Shown piece by piece: positions 54,154 through 63,421 of a stretch of 64,000 bases of DNA (position 1 is the stretch's first letter; the number at the start of each line of letters is the position of its first letter). The DNA lies in contig OZ244794.1 of the NCBI GenBank assembly GCA_965219915.1, forward strand, positions 2,542,001 through 2,606,000, given 5' to 3'. The notes beneath the pieces were generated by a model that saw nothing but the letters and a program-made list of their open reading frames with translations, was not told where the DNA came from and searched no databases. The DNA is from Bin80 sp965219915. GTDB lineage: Bacteria; Bacteroidota; Rhodothermia; Rhodothermales; Bin80. The position numbers and the translations under genes are program-made.

Positions 54154-56484
54154 CTATTGTTGAGTTTTTAAGGCTCTGCTCAGACGCAAACTGTTCAGCA
54201 CGACGGACAAGCTGGACAAGGTCATTGCCAAAGACGCCAGCATGGGGTTCAGCAAAACCCCCAATACCCCATATAGCACACCGGCTGCGATTGGAATACT
54301 GAGCGTGTTATAGACGAAGGCAAAAAACAGATTCTGGCGAATTGCACCCATTGCCTTGCGGCCCACAATTACGGTATCGGCAACCAATCGCAAGTCCTCG
54401 CGAAGCAGTGTTATATCCGCAGTTTTTACAGCGACTTGAGTACCGGATCCGATCGCAATACCAACATCTGCCTCTGCCAGTGCAGGAGCATCGTTTATAC
54501 CATCACCAACCATTGCTACCATCGCTCCGCGACGACGCTGAGATGCAATGAAGTCCAGTTTTCCATCCGGCTTTACACCCGCACAAACGTTTTCTATGCC
54601 TACTTCCTGGGCAACGATTGACGCGTTTCTCGCATTATCGCCTGTAAGCATCGTAACGCTGAGTCCATTTGCTTTGAGGCTTGCGACCGCATCTCTGGAA
54701 GTTCCCCGCAGTTTGTCTGTGATCATAAATTGGCCGGCCCACTGCCCTTCAATGGTCACGTGTACCCTCCTATCTTCCGTAGCTTCAGAGGGGAGATCGA
54801 TCCCACGCTCATTCAAAAACACATAACTGCCTACACACACCTTGCGACCTTCAATCACTCCGCAGATACCGCGACCTGGAGCAGTGTCTGTGACTTCCAC
54901 CGAACTGAAAGCCAGCTTCTCTGCCCTGGCGCTCTCAACGATCGCCTCTGCCAATGGATGCTGAGAATGCGCTTCAAGCGAAGCCGTTATTTGCAGTAAA
55001 TCCTTGGCTGTGATTCCCTCTGCTGTCTCAATTGACGCGACCACGGGTTTTCCGGTCGTAAGCGTGCCAGTTTTATCAAGTACAATGTGTGTGATCTGAC
55101 TTGTGCGCTCCAAGGCATCCGCTCCTTTAAACAGAATACCCCTACTTGCCCCTGCACCTGTAGCTGCTACCACCGCGGCAGGAGTCGCCAGCCCCAAGGC
55201 ACAGGGACAGGCAATGATAAGTACAGACACGAATGCAGTAAGTGCATGATCCAATCCCCCACCTGCCATCATCCATACTGCAAATGTGACAACTGCGACC
55301 ACCAATACCACTGGCACAAAAATACTGGACACTCTGTCCGCCAACTTTTGGATGGGCGCTTTACGACCCTGAGCTTCTCTTGTGAGCCTCACGATCTGTT
55401 GCAGTACTGTATCGTGTCCTGTATGGGTTGCGCGCACTGTCAAAACGCCTTCTGTGTTCAGTGTGCCTGCAACTACAGATGCTCCCGCCGACTTTGGAAC
55501 CGGCAAAGGCTCACCAGTCAGCATGCTTTCGTCAACCGCACCAGTACCTTGTATAATTTGGCCATCCACAGGCACCTGATCGCCCGGTCTGACGATAACA
55601 ATATCACCAGATTGAACAGCCTCCACGGGCACATCCACTACATGTGGTCCCCGTTGTACACGGGCAACAGGAACCTGCAGTCGCAGGAGCGCCTCGATGG
55701 CCGACCCCGTTTTTGCCATTGCCCGTGACTCTAGGAACTGGCCAACCAGCACAAGTGCCACAATGACGGCAGCCGCCTCAAAATAAACCGCAGGCAATGA
55801 GTTAAATAACCCGGGCCAGAATACAACTACTGTGCTGTATGTCCATGCAGTTCCTACCCCCATTGCAATGAGCGTGTACATGTTTGCCGTGCCCCGTTGA
55901 AGCGCGGCCCATGCAGTTCGGAAAAATGGCCCTCCACTGTAATAAACAACGGGCGTCGCAATGGCAAAAAGTACCAAGCCAGATGTATTCAGCAGCATTG
56001 TGAGCACCATCAATACCGCTGCACCTAAAACCGCGACAATCAGGCGCGAATGCTTGAAGGCATGCCTATTGTCTATCGTAACGGCTGCCTGAGTATATTC
56101 TGGAAAAGCCTCTAATACGTCCTCGGTATTGACTAAACCAGGGACCCATGATAGCTCAAGTACCTCGCCAGACAGTTTGCCTCTAACCAGTGGGCCAATC
56201 GCAGCACAACGCGTCTCAATAATTTCCTGACCAGGAGCAACCTGTCCTTTCTGGAGCTGCAACCTAACCTCGGAGCGAGCAACTCCATAGCCCGCACTCT
56301 CAATTGTCTCTACAATGATCTTAGGCGGCAATCCACGTATGTGTGCCTCATGTGTAGCAATATTGACAGCTACTTGATCAGCCTCCGGCAGCTGGCTCAG
56401 CTGACGCTCCAGGCCTGCCGCACAGGAAGCACAATGCATCCCGGTTACAGGAATCGTCAATTGATTTTCACTGGCTGCAGCCAT
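54154..56484 (-). CDS. copA: Copper-exporting P1B-type ATPase
   Basis: About 776 residues from the ATG at 56484 (MAAASENQ); an upstream start at 56538 lies beyond a TATAAT box (56516-56521) and is less likely. An N-terminal heavy-metal domain with GMHCASC (about 15-21) is followed by a membrane region. The P-type ATPase motifs are TGEPLPV, CPC in IIACPCALGLATPA (ion path), DKTGTLT (phosphorylated Asp), HP in SQHPLAEAI, and GDGINDAPALAEADVG. The CPC motif and HMA domain indicate Cu(I) export to the periplasm. This supports both oxidases in the window, which need copper, and copper detoxification. Divergent from an SRPBCC gene. Confidence 0.93.
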   Translation of the reverse strand: MAAASENQLTIPVTGMHCASCAAGLERQLSQLPEADQVAVNIATHEAHIRGLPPKIIVETIESAGYGVARSEVRLQLQKGQVAPGQEIIETRCAAIGPLVRGKLSGEVLELSWVPGLVNTEDVLEAFPEYTQAAVTIDNRHAFKHSRLIVAVLGAAVLMVLTMLLNTSGLVLFAIATPVVYYSGGPFFRTAWAALQRGTANMYTLIAMGVGTAWTYSTVVVFWPGLFNSLPAVYFEAAAVIVALVLVGQFLESRAMAKTGSAIEALLRLQVPVARVQRGPHVVDVPVEAVQSGDIVIVRPGDQVPVDGQIIQGTGAVDESMLTGEPLPVPKSAGASVVAGTLNTEGVLTVRATHTGHDTVLQQIVRLTREAQGRKAPIQKLADRVSSIFVPVVLVVAVVTFAVWMMAGGGLDHALTAFVSVLIIACPCALGLATPAAVVAATGAGASRGILFKGADALERTSQITHIVLDKTGTLTTGKPVVASIETAEGITAKDLLQITASLEAHSQHPLAEAIVESARAEKLAFSSVEVTDTAPGRGICGVIEGRKVCVGSYVFLNERGIDLPSEATEDRRVHVTIEGQWAGQFMITDKLRGTSRDAVASLKANGLSVTMLTGDNARNASIVAQEVGIENVCAGVKPDGKLDFIASQRRRGAMVAMVGDGINDAPALAEADVGIAIGSGTQVAVKTADITLLREDLRLVADTVIVGRKAMGAIRQNLFFAFVYNTLSIPIAAGVLYGVLGVLLNPMLASLAMTLSSLSVVLNSLRLSRALKTQQ

Positions 56485-56515
56485 TCTCTTCGAGCAACCT
56501 GATGGTAACGTGTAT

Positions 56516-56521
56516 ATTATA
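56516..56521 (-). promoter_or_regulatory. Candidate -10 box for copA
   Basis: TATAAT on the minus strand, 31 bp upstream of the copA start chosen above. No good -35 partner was found at 16-18 bp. Its presence supports the ATG at 56484 over the longer start. Confidence 0.3.
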
Positions 56522-56579
56522 CGCGGGTGAGAACCCAAAGTACTCAGATAAAAAACTCCCTTTCATATTGAGTAGTCCC

Positions 56580-57035
56580 ATGCGCACGATCAATTGCGAA
56601 GAAATCTTTCCCTGCACGCCTCAGGAATTATTTGATGCACTTCATACACCGAGTTCAGTGCGTGCCTGGTGGCATGCAGACCGGATCATTGTAATTCCCC
56701 GCGAGGGTGGCGTGTTTACAGCTGCGTGGGGGGAACACGAAGATGATCCCATACATGTTTCCTCAGGAACTTATGAGGTATTTGCTCCCCCACATAAGAT
56801 TGTAATGGTAGATCTCAAGTACTACGCCCAGATGGGGCCTACCATGCCTGACGCTCCGATAGCAATCACCTATGAAATCTCATCGCACTCTGAAGGCGCA
56901 CAACTGAATCTCACGCATGCCGGTTTTCCCGATGATGGCGAAGCGGACGCGTACTTTGAAGGATGCGTTCAGGGATGGAAGATGAGCCTGGATAGCCTCC
57001 GATCCTATCTGGAAACGGCAATGCCCAGTCCTTGA
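56580..57035 (+). CDS. SRPBCC (AHSA1-like) protein
   Basis: 151 residues from the ATG at 56580 (MRTINCEEIFPCTPQELFDAL); a longer frame from 56502 overlaps the copA promoter. The START-like fold is shown by PSSVRAWWHADRIIVIP, GGVFTAAWG, YEVFAPPHKIVMVDLKYY and the final helix GCVQGWKMSLDSLRSYLE. These proteins bind hydrophobic ligands; ligand unknown. A second member lies at 61608-62006. It is divergent from copA. Confidence 0.85.
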   Translation: MRTINCEEIFPCTPQELFDALHTPSSVRAWWHADRIIVIPREGGVFTAAWGEHEDDPIHVSSGTYEVFAPPHKIVMVDLKYYAQMGPTMPDAPIAITYEISSHSEGAQLNLTHAGFPDDGEADAYFEGCVQGWKMSLDSLRSYLETAMPSP

Positions 57036-57223
57036 TCGCCGGTACCCATCCCAGTTCCGGCAAGTGTGGTAGGATGAGAATTTTCCAGGACTAGATCGTG
57101 ACTGATCCCAAATTCTCTGGCGTGCGCCCCTCGATTGAGGACTCGACTCGACAACTCTGTTCAGAGGTGGGCAATGCTACCCGGAAAATCTCCTTTTCGC
57201 GCTGAAAAGATCCTACTGGTAGG

Positions 57224-58420
57224 CTACAATTTCCTGAGTGCTTGATCCAAATCCTGACAAAGATCGTCGGGATCCTCCAGGCCTACGGACACTCTGAATA
57301 CTCCGTCTCCTGCCCATTCTCGATATGCGGAGAGTGCAGCCCCTTGCAGTCCAAAACTGGAATCAACGATCTCATCCGTGTCAATATAGAACAGCAGACT
57401 GCGGACGTCTCCCAATGATACCGCGTAGCTGATCAGACCCATCCGCTCCTGTAATTGTTTAGCCAGTGCAACACCTCCACTGGCCTGGAAGCTGACTATT
57501 CCAGAGAACTGACGCATTTGCCTGCACGCCAGTTCGTGCTGTGGATGTGAAGGAAGGCCAGGATATATGACACGTTCGACGCGCGGATGTCCCTCAAGAA
57601 AGCGTGCCACCGCCATAGCATTTTCGCTGTGCGCCTGCATCCGCAATGGCAGCGTCGCGATGCCCCGCAGAATTAACCAGGCATTAAAGGGGCTCAGTAC
57701 ACCACCCGCATGTACTCCTACCCTTGCGCGTAATGCTTCAACAGCGGAAGTACTGCCAACAATCACACCACCGAGAGCGTCTCCATGTCCCCCGAAGTAT
57801 TTTGTTAATGAATGCATTACAAAGTCGGCACCATACCCTAGCGGCCTCGTAATTTCAGGGGAGGCAAATGTTGAGTCGACACTCAGTAAGACGCCGTGCT
57901 CATGTGCGATGCTGCTTAGCGTACTTAGATCTGCAAGCCTCAGGATTGGATTGCACGGTGTTTCGACATGTATCAGGCGCGTATTGGGCTGTATCGCCCG
58001 CGCTACCGCTTCGTTATCCGATGCATCAACGGCGCTCACGGATACGCCAAGATGCGGCAGCAGATCACGTGTATACTCAACGGCACCTGCATAAGCAACG
58101 TCACTCATTACAAGGTGGTCCCCTGCCCCGAGAACATGTGTAAATAGCGCGGTAATTGCGGCCATTCCACTGGCAAAACAGGCTGCACCTTCTGCTTCTT
58201 CAAGGGCTGCAATCCGCCGCTCCAATCGCTTAATCGTCGGGTTGGACCACCGACCATATATATACGGTGCATCAGCATCCAAACCCTCTGCAGAAAAGGG
58301 CTCTCCTGCATCAACTAAGTAAGAATTGGCCATATGCAAAGGGGGGGCGACTGGCAGGACCTTCCCCTCAGGCGCTTCGCCTGCATGTATGGCTTGTGTT
58401 CGTGGAGAATATTTTGACAT
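57224..58420 (-). CDS. Cys/Met metabolism PLP-dependent enzyme (cystathionine gamma-synthase/lyase family)
   Basis: 398 residues of fold type I. The PLP lysine is in MHSLTKYFGGHGD (about 205-217). Other family segments: YIYGRWSNPTIKRLE, ASGMAAITALFTHVLGAGD, VETPCNPILRLAD, VDSTFASPEI and VRVSVGLED-like FRVSVGLEDPDDL. The family includes cystathionine synthases and lyases, O-acetylhomoserine sulphhydrylase and methionine gamma-lyase, which cannot be told apart here. It works in the cytoplasm in sulphur amino acid metabolism. It appears monocistronic. Confidence 0.9.
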   Translation of the reverse strand: MSKYSPRTQAIHAGEAPEGKVLPVAPPLHMANSYLVDAGEPFSAEGLDADAPYIYGRWSNPTIKRLERRIAALEEAEGAACFASGMAAITALFTHVLGAGDHLVMSDVAYAGAVEYTRDLLPHLGVSVSAVDASDNEAVARAIQPNTRLIHVETPCNPILRLADLSTLSSIAHEHGVLLSVDSTFASPEITRPLGYGADFVMHSLTKYFGGHGDALGGVIVGSTSAVEALRARVGVHAGGVLSPFNAWLILRGIATLPLRMQAHSENAMAVARFLEGHPRVERVIYPGLPSHPQHELACRQMRQFSGIVSFQASGGVALAKQLQERMGLISYAVSLGDVRSLLFYIDTDEIVDSSFGLQGAALSAYREWAGDGVFRVSVGLEDPDDLCQDLDQALRKL

Positions 58421-58510
58421 GATTAAACCGTGGGGATGAACCTGTGTAAGGTAACCTGAATCAAACAGACCGTACCCAACCCCGTAAAAGCGGGATTAAA
58501 ATCGCCTGCC

Positions 58511-59188
58511 ATGATCACTCCTGAGCTTTTTACGTTCTTTCGAGACCTCAAAGCTAATAATAACCGCGATTGGTTTAATGCGAACCGTTCCCGTTACGAG
58601 GACCACGTAAAAGAGCCATTGCTGACTCTGATTAGAGATTTTGCAATACCGCTTCGATCAATCAGCCCTCACTTCCTGGCCATTCCCAAGGTCGGCGGCT
58701 CTCTGTTTCGTATTTATCGCGATATTCGTTTTTCGAAAGACAAGAGACCGTACAAGGAAGCGGCGGGCGTGCATTTTCGACATCAATTGGGAAAGAACGC
58801 ACATGCACCGGGTTTCTATCTGCACCTGGGGCCAGGTGAGGTTTTTGCTGCTGTCGGAATCTGGGGGCCCGGCAGTAAGGAATTACGTGCGATCCGACAA
58901 CACATCGTTGACGATCCTGAATTGTGGACTCAGGTTAGCCAGAACCCGAGTTTCCTGAAAGTGTACTCGACGAAGTATGAGCATGATAAATTGAAGCGTG
59001 CCCCTAAGGGCTTCGACCCTAATCACCCGCTGATTGAAGACCTCAGATGCAAGCATTTCGTAGGCACGTGCCCGCTGACAGAAGAGCTGGCTTGCTCGGA
59101 TGATTTTATTCCCGCGCTGGCAGGGATTTACAGCTCTGGCTCGGGATACATGGAGTATCTGACACGCACACTTGGTCATCCGTGGTAA
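58511..59188 (+). CDS. DUF2461-family protein
   Basis: 225 residues. It begins ITPELFTFFRDLKANNNRDWF and contains RIYRDIRFSKDKRPYKEAAG and GFYLHLGPGEVFAAVGIWGP, the hallmark sequences of DUF2461. The family is soluble and of unknown function. It diverges from the PLP enzyme gene by 90 bp. Confidence 0.9.
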   Translation: MITPELFTFFRDLKANNNRDWFNANRSRYEDHVKEPLLTLIRDFAIPLRSISPHFLAIPKVGGSLFRIYRDIRFSKDKRPYKEAAGVHFRHQLGKNAHAPGFYLHLGPGEVFAAVGIWGPGSKELRAIRQHIVDDPELWTQVSQNPSFLKVYSTKYEHDKLKRAPKGFDPNHPLIEDLRCKHFVGTCPLTEELACSDDFIPALAGIYSSGSGYMEYLTRTLGHPW

Positions 59189-59630
59189 AATGTACAGCTG
59201 ATACTGAGGAAATCCGTTCTTTGATTTCCGTGGTGGGACAAAGACTGACGGGTTTACGACCCCGTAGATCCCTGCATTTCGTCCTGGTGGAACCACTGTG
59301 TTACCGTTGATCTGATAATGTGGAAGCCGCGCAATTCAAAACTGTTGAATCGGGAGCGACGATCACTATCCTTAGCCTTTAACTGACGAAAGTTTAACCC
59401 TATTGCATGCCCGTCCCCTGCCGGGCTACTTACTTTCACCACCTGCGCGTGTCCACAAACAGTATCACTGCAAGCAGTCTGTTTCTCACGATTCTTTCCA
59501 GTTTTGCTCTATACTAAGTCAGCCTGGGTTCACAATTCCTACAGGGATCCATTGCGTGCCAAGCGCGTACATCCGGCGCCCTTGGTAGGGTACACGATAT
59601 CAAACTATAAACTCGACTTACGTCATCAGA
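59189..59630. other. Intergenic stretch between DUF2461 and VOC genes
   Basis: About 440 bp. Short open frames (for example minus 59254-59442) lack motifs. No tRNA or repeat was recognised. It probably contains the terminator of the DUF2461 gene and the VOC promoter. Confidence 0.35.
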
Positions 59631-60410
59631 ATGAATCCATTTAAGACACACGGTGCCTTTAGCTGGCATGAATATCTCGCTGCCGATGTACCTTTGGCAC
59701 TCAAGTTCTACAGTGAGCTTCTTGGCTGGACAACCAGTGATATGCCCATGCCCGACGGTGAGATGTACAAACTTCTGTACAGCGGATCGAAGCGTGTAGG
59801 GGGCTTGATGGCCTGCCCTCCCGGTGTTCCACCCTGCTGGACTTATTATGTGACGGTGAATGATATCCAGAAACTTCTTGGGGAAAACGATTTAGACCTG
59901 ATCGTGCCTCTTTCAGATACGATGGTTGGCCCCTTTGCAGGGTTCCGGGATCCACAGGGTGCTTCCTTGTTCGTCATCCAATACCATGATGGGAATGAAG
60001 AGGATGATCAGACTATCACCAGTACGCAGGAGGCTTTTCTCACGCATGGTGCATTCGCCTGGTTTGAGCTCCAGACGGCTGACCCAGTTGCGGCAGCTGA
60101 CTGGTACAGTAAGCTGTTCGGCTGGACCGTTACCGAACAGCATATGCCGGGGGGAAATTATTGGGTGATTTCCGTGGGAGATGCACAGATTGGTGGAATT
60201 ATGGAAAGCGTAGATCCAAGTATTCCGCCCAATTGGAACTGCTATGTTACCGTTGACGATGTCGATGCCGTTCAGGCTAAAGCTGCTGAATTGGGGGGTA
60301 CCATCACTGTACCTGCCTTTGACGTACCGGAAGTTGGTCGCTTACTTCACATCAATAATCCAGTGGGACCAGCACTCGCCTTCGCGACTTGGCTTCCGAT
60401 GCCCGAATAA
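59631..60410 (+). CDS. Double VOC (glyoxalase-like) domain protein
   Basis: 259 residues made of two similar VOC domains: the first about 1-125 (HGAFSWHEYLAADVPLALKFYSELLGWT) and the second about 135-259 (HGAFAWFELQTADPVAAADWYSKLFGWT). Each contains the beta-alpha-beta-beta-beta pattern and ends with a PVGPALAFATW- or DPQGASLFVIQY-type strand. VOC proteins include lactoylglutathione lyases, fosfomycin resistance enzymes and dioxygenases; no specific activity can be assigned. The His/Glu metal ligands look only partly conserved. Confidence 0.87.
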   Translation: MNPFKTHGAFSWHEYLAADVPLALKFYSELLGWTTSDMPMPDGEMYKLLYSGSKRVGGLMACPPGVPPCWTYYVTVNDIQKLLGENDLDLIVPLSDTMVGPFAGFRDPQGASLFVIQYHDGNEEDDQTITSTQEAFLTHGAFAWFELQTADPVAAADWYSKLFGWTVTEQHMPGGNYWVISVGDAQIGGIMESVDPSIPPNWNCYVTVDDVDAVQAKAAELGGTITVPAFDVPEVGRLLHINNPVGPALAFATWLPMPE

Positions 60411-60515
60411 GAGCAACTGGCTTCCTGATTGACTTTCTTGATTGCACCTATTCTTTATTTGGGTAGGTTTTCGTTGGAAGGAAATAGCCGTCGCTTAAGT
60501 ACGGGTTTGCTCCCT

Positions 60516-60544
60516 GAACGGCTACTCGTGAAAGGAGGCCGTTC
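60516..60544. terminator. Hairpin between convergent VOC and DUF1835 genes
   Basis: GAACGGC (60516-60522) and GCCGTTC (60538-60544) form a 7-bp stem with a 15-nt loop in the gap between the two convergent 3' ends. It may be a bidirectional terminator. No U-tract follows, so confidence is low. Confidence 0.35.
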
Positions 60545-60572
60545 TATAGCAAGTCGTAATCCTTAGTCTGGA

Positions 60573-61562
60573 CTACGAACCCACACGTGGTACTTGGAGT
60601 CTCGCTTGTTTCGGATCCCATCTCGAAGCTTTTTCTGGTCGAGTAGCGTGATATCCCCCGTACCAGCGATCAATTCCACGAAGAGTAATTGCATCTTCAT
60701 CACCACGAAGTACCGCCAATCCTTCTGGGGTTGCAGAGACACTTGCATCCCGAAAACCCGCCAGGCTCCGATCTCCCTCAATAGCCACCAGAGGATTGCC
60801 TCCACGGGCCATTTCCAAAATCACTTCCCAAAACGTCCAGTCACCCATGAATGGTGCGCGTTCATTGGCCCAATGTGCGTGAAGGATTTTGGCCGGGTCG
60901 CTCACCCCATCTGCAATATGTCTCAATGCGTGCTCCTCAGTTCGAGATAATCCATTTTGGATCGAGGGCCATTCTTGCAAAAAGCGCCGATATGCAGCCT
61001 GCAAAAATGGCAGCTCAATCTTGGGATTGTCAGCTACTGCCTGATGTCGTTCAGGTTTAGCGCTCGTAAAGTGGGCCCATGCGTCAGCAGCAGCATCAAA
61101 CTGTGGCAGACTAATCGGTTTGCGCGTGTCAAACAGATGGCGAATCTGCACAGGATTAAGATCTCCCAAACCACGAAAGGATTTAACTCCGGGATACCTG
61201 TCAATACAAATCAGAAACTGTCGCCCGGTCGAGAAGTGCTTGTTTCCTATTAGCCATGCCAGAATCTGAATCAATTGCAGTTGATCATAGAGGTCATGCT
61301 CAAACCAGAGAACAACTTCATCATCTGCCGCGTGCTTGCGCAACGTTGAGTTTCGAAGCAGAAAGCTCTGATTCAATTCCTCTTCGATCCCCCACCCTAA
61401 CGACGCCAAAAATGCTGCCCGCTTTTCGCTAAGCTCCCGCATTGACAGTGTACCAGGCACGGGGCCCATATGAAGCACATCCCTCCAAGGAAGCACGCTG
61501 CCTCCAATCTCTGACTTGAGGATCAGGTCTGCTGCCGAATCTCCGTTAGTAACGTGCAGCAT
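60573..61562 (-). CDS. DUF1835-domain protein
   Basis: 329 residues. The start LHVTNGDSAADLILKSEIGGSVLPWRDVLH is the DUF1835 hallmark (shown in part: LHVTNGDSAADLI), with a DUF3658-like C-terminal region from about 200 on (GLSRTEEHALRHIADG and LAVLRGDEDAITLRGIDRWYGG). Soluble; molecular function unknown. It is divergent from the SRPBCC gene at 61608 by 45 bp. Confidence 0.88.
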   Translation of the reverse strand: MLHVTNGDSAADLILKSEIGGSVLPWRDVLHMGPVPGTLSMRELSEKRAAFLASLGWGIEEELNQSFLLRNSTLRKHAADDEVVLWFEHDLYDQLQLIQILAWLIGNKHFSTGRQFLICIDRYPGVKSFRGLGDLNPVQIRHLFDTRKPISLPQFDAAADAWAHFTSAKPERHQAVADNPKIELPFLQAAYRRFLQEWPSIQNGLSRTEEHALRHIADGVSDPAKILHAHWANERAPFMGDWTFWEVILEMARGGNPLVAIEGDRSLAGFRDASVSATPEGLAVLRGDEDAITLRGIDRWYGGYHATRPEKASRWDPKQARLQVPRVGS

Positions 61563-61607
61563 TTTTCACTTACATTCGTAGCATGTGGAAGATATACCAA
61601 GACAACC

Positions 61608-62006
61608 ATGCATGGAATTTATCACGATGTCTACATTGACGCTTCTCCTGATCACATCTTCGACGCTGTGACATCTGAGGCTGGATTAAATACGTGGTGG
61701 ACGGATGCATGTAGTACCGAGCGAAGAGTCGGCGGAAAATACTTTTTCCACTTTGAACCGGACTACGATTGGTATGCCGAGGTTGCAGAATGGTCTACGT
61801 CTCAACACGTTGTATGGTGCTTCACACAGGCAGACGAAGACTGGACCGGTACCAAGCTCAGCTTTAGCATAGTCAACACCGACAGGGGGCCCTTATTGCG
61901 AATGGAACACACCGGCTGGCGAACCCTCAACGATCACTTCCGGCATACCAGCTACTGCTGGGCACAGTACCTCAGGAAATTGCAGAAGTACTTGACTTCC
62001 GCCTGA
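61608..62006 (+). CDS. SRPBCC (AHSA1-like) protein
   Basis: 132 residues from the ATG at 61608 (MHGIYHDVYIDASPDHIFDAV); a frame from 61554 would overlap the divergent DUF1835 start region. It has NTWWTDACSTERRVGGKYF, DYDWYAEVAEWSTSQHVVW and a C-terminal helix, the usual SRPBCC pattern. It ends 15 bp before the lexA stop (convergent). Ligand unknown. Confidence 0.84.
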   Translation: MHGIYHDVYIDASPDHIFDAVTSEAGLNTWWTDACSTERRVGGKYFFHFEPDYDWYAEVAEWSTSQHVVWCFTQADEDWTGTKLSFSIVNTDRGPLLRMEHTGWRTLNDHFRHTSYCWAQYLRKLQKYLTSA

Positions 62007-62021
62007 ATCGCGCTGTAATAC

Positions 62022-62708
62022 CTATGCCGAAGGCCATAGATCGCGCTTGAACGGCGAGTAGTTCCGTGTGGAAATCTGGTGTGTAGAGGGAGTCCTGTAC
62101 AGTCCCTGCTTGTTCACATGCCCGATATACCGCCCCAATATCTTGACTTCTTCAAAGATATCCGGATCGATTCGAATATCATCAAACTCGGGATTCGCAG
62201 GCTCTAGGCGAAGGCCCCCATAATCCATGTATACCCGCTTGAGCGAAGTTTCGCCATCATACAATACAGCACCGATACCTCCGTTGGGGATATCGTCATC
62301 CACCAGCAGCACGTAGTCTCCGTCGTGAATATCCGCACCAATCATAGATTGCCCCTTGACCCGCAATGCAAAGATTCGATCCAGGCTGGGGAAAATCGTT
62401 CCGAGCGTAATATTACCCAAATTGGCTCCCACGGCTTCCTGGAGTACTCCAGCAGTAATCTCGCCGAGAACAGGGATGGCCGACTCTGATTCTCGCCTGT
62501 TTTCGGGCGGCAACTGATAGCCCGCTTGCGTCTTGATGAGATACCCCTTCTTTGCAAGTGCCTTGAGGTTCTGCGTGACACTGTTGGAAGATTTATAACC
62601 GAACTCCCGCTTAAAGTCGTCGTAACTGGGCCACTCTCGGCCCTCCTCAACACATTCCGCAATGAAGTCCAGCACAGCTCGCTGCTTTTCAGTCAACCGT
62701 TGAGACAT
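62022..62708 (-). CDS. lexA: LexA SOS-response repressor
   Basis: 228 residues from the ATG at 62708 (MSQRLTEKQRAVLDFI); the frame also opens with GTG two codons earlier. The N-terminal winged helix (about 1-65) has SSNSVTQNLKALAKKGYL as recognition helix and wing. The C-terminal S24 protease domain shows the self-cleavage site Ala86-Gly87 in EITAGVLQEA, the catalytic Ser121 in VKGQSMIGADIHDGD and Lys157 in GETSLKRVY. It represses SOS genes until RecA stimulates self-cleavage. The imuB-dnaE2 cassette in this window is a likely target. Candidate operator repeats lie just upstream. Confidence 0.92.
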   Translation of the reverse strand: MSQRLTEKQRAVLDFIAECVEEGREWPSYDDFKREFGYKSSNSVTQNLKALAKKGYLIKTQAGYQLPPENRRESESAIPVLGEITAGVLQEAVGANLGNITLGTIFPSLDRIFALRVKGQSMIGADIHDGDYVLLVDDDIPNGGIGAVLYDGETSLKRVYMDYGGLRLEPANPEFDDIRIDPDIFEEVKILGRYIGHVNKQGLYRTPSTHQISTRNYSPFKRDLWPSA

Positions 62709-62722
62709 AACCACACCATTGT

Positions 62723-62764
62723 TTTGTTATATACGGTGTTAAGTTACTATACGATTTGTTATAT
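62723..62764 (-). promoter_or_regulatory. Candidate lexA operator: two TTTGTTATAT direct repeats
   Basis: TTTGTTATAT occurs at 62723-62732 and 62755-62764, exactly 32 bp apart (about three helical turns), 15-56 bp upstream of the lexA start. Between them lies GTTAAGTTAC. Autorepression by LexA would place operators here. The operator consensus of this lineage is unknown to me. Confidence 0.35.
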
Positions 62765-62799
62765 GTTCATCTACTGAATAATAACTTTCGAATCAAGCA

Positions 62800-62821
62800 G
62801 ATTCTTGTCAGAATCTTGTCA
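62800..62821 (-). repeat. Tandem 11-bp repeat upstream of lexA
   Basis: GATTCTTGTCA (62800-62810) and GAATCTTGTCA (62811-62821) are adjacent near-identical units, one helical turn each. On the minus strand they read TGACAAG twice; the first includes a TTGACA-like -35 sequence. They may be a promoter element or regulator site between the VOC and lexA genes. Confidence 0.4.
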
Positions 62822-62835
62822 AAACTCTACTCCTC

Positions 62836-63264
62836 TCATCCATCTGGCCGGTTGAAGAACTGATCTATCAGGATAGTATTACCATCTGGATCCGCGAGCA
62901 TCAGGCTTCCAGGCCCGTCAGGGTTGGTCTGTTCATCCACTTCAGACATTAGTGATAGGCCGGAAGCCTTGAGGCGCTCCTGAATCACCCGAATGTCCGT
63001 AAACTCGTGGACCCGCCAGGCTTCCAGTAATGAATCTTCTTCATTGGCATCGGCCTTCGCCAACAAGCCAGGATTGAAGGTCAAGATGTTACCTTCAAAC
63101 ATACCCTGAAAAAGCCCTATGATCGTGGTACCATTCACCATGATCAGATAGCCCTGCCCTCGTCCCGTTACATCAAACCCCAGTTTTTCATAGAAGGCAC
63201 ATGACGCGTCGAGATCGCGAACAGACAGGCTCGCAGAAAATGCTCCCAATTCTAGATTACCCAT
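62836..63264 (-). CDS. VOC-family (glyoxalase-like) protein
   Basis: 142 residues with one VOC domain: FSASLSVRDLDASCAFYEKLGFDVTG at the start (shown in part: SVRDLDASCAFYEKLGF) and SLMLADPDGNTILIDQFF at the end. The Met-rich region MVNGTTIIGLFQGMFEGN is usual for bleomycin-resistance-like members. Function unknown. It lies upstream of lexA on the same strand, about 130 bp away. Confidence 0.85.
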   Translation of the reverse strand: MGNLELGAFSASLSVRDLDASCAFYEKLGFDVTGRGQGYLIMVNGTTIIGLFQGMFEGNILTFNPGLLAKADANEEDSLLEAWRVHEFTDIRVIQERLKASGLSLMSEVDEQTNPDGPGSLMLADPDGNTILIDQFFNRPDG

Positions 63265-63421
63265 GGTTTCTTTTATTTTGCAATTGCCCGGAAGTTAAGT
63301 ATCAATCTGTTTAGAAGGTGTCTATGGGGTTCTTCATTGGGTTGTTGACCGTATTTCGACCCATTCAGTCTGGTTTTCGATGGTGTCAACTATACCAATG
63401 CCCACAAAGGAGGCCTCTCGA

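Noticed and set aside
59254..59442. Possible small gene or recombinase fragment in the gap before the VOC gene
   Set aside because: Sequence is polar and protein-like for a short stretch, but no conserved motif or start signal supports it.
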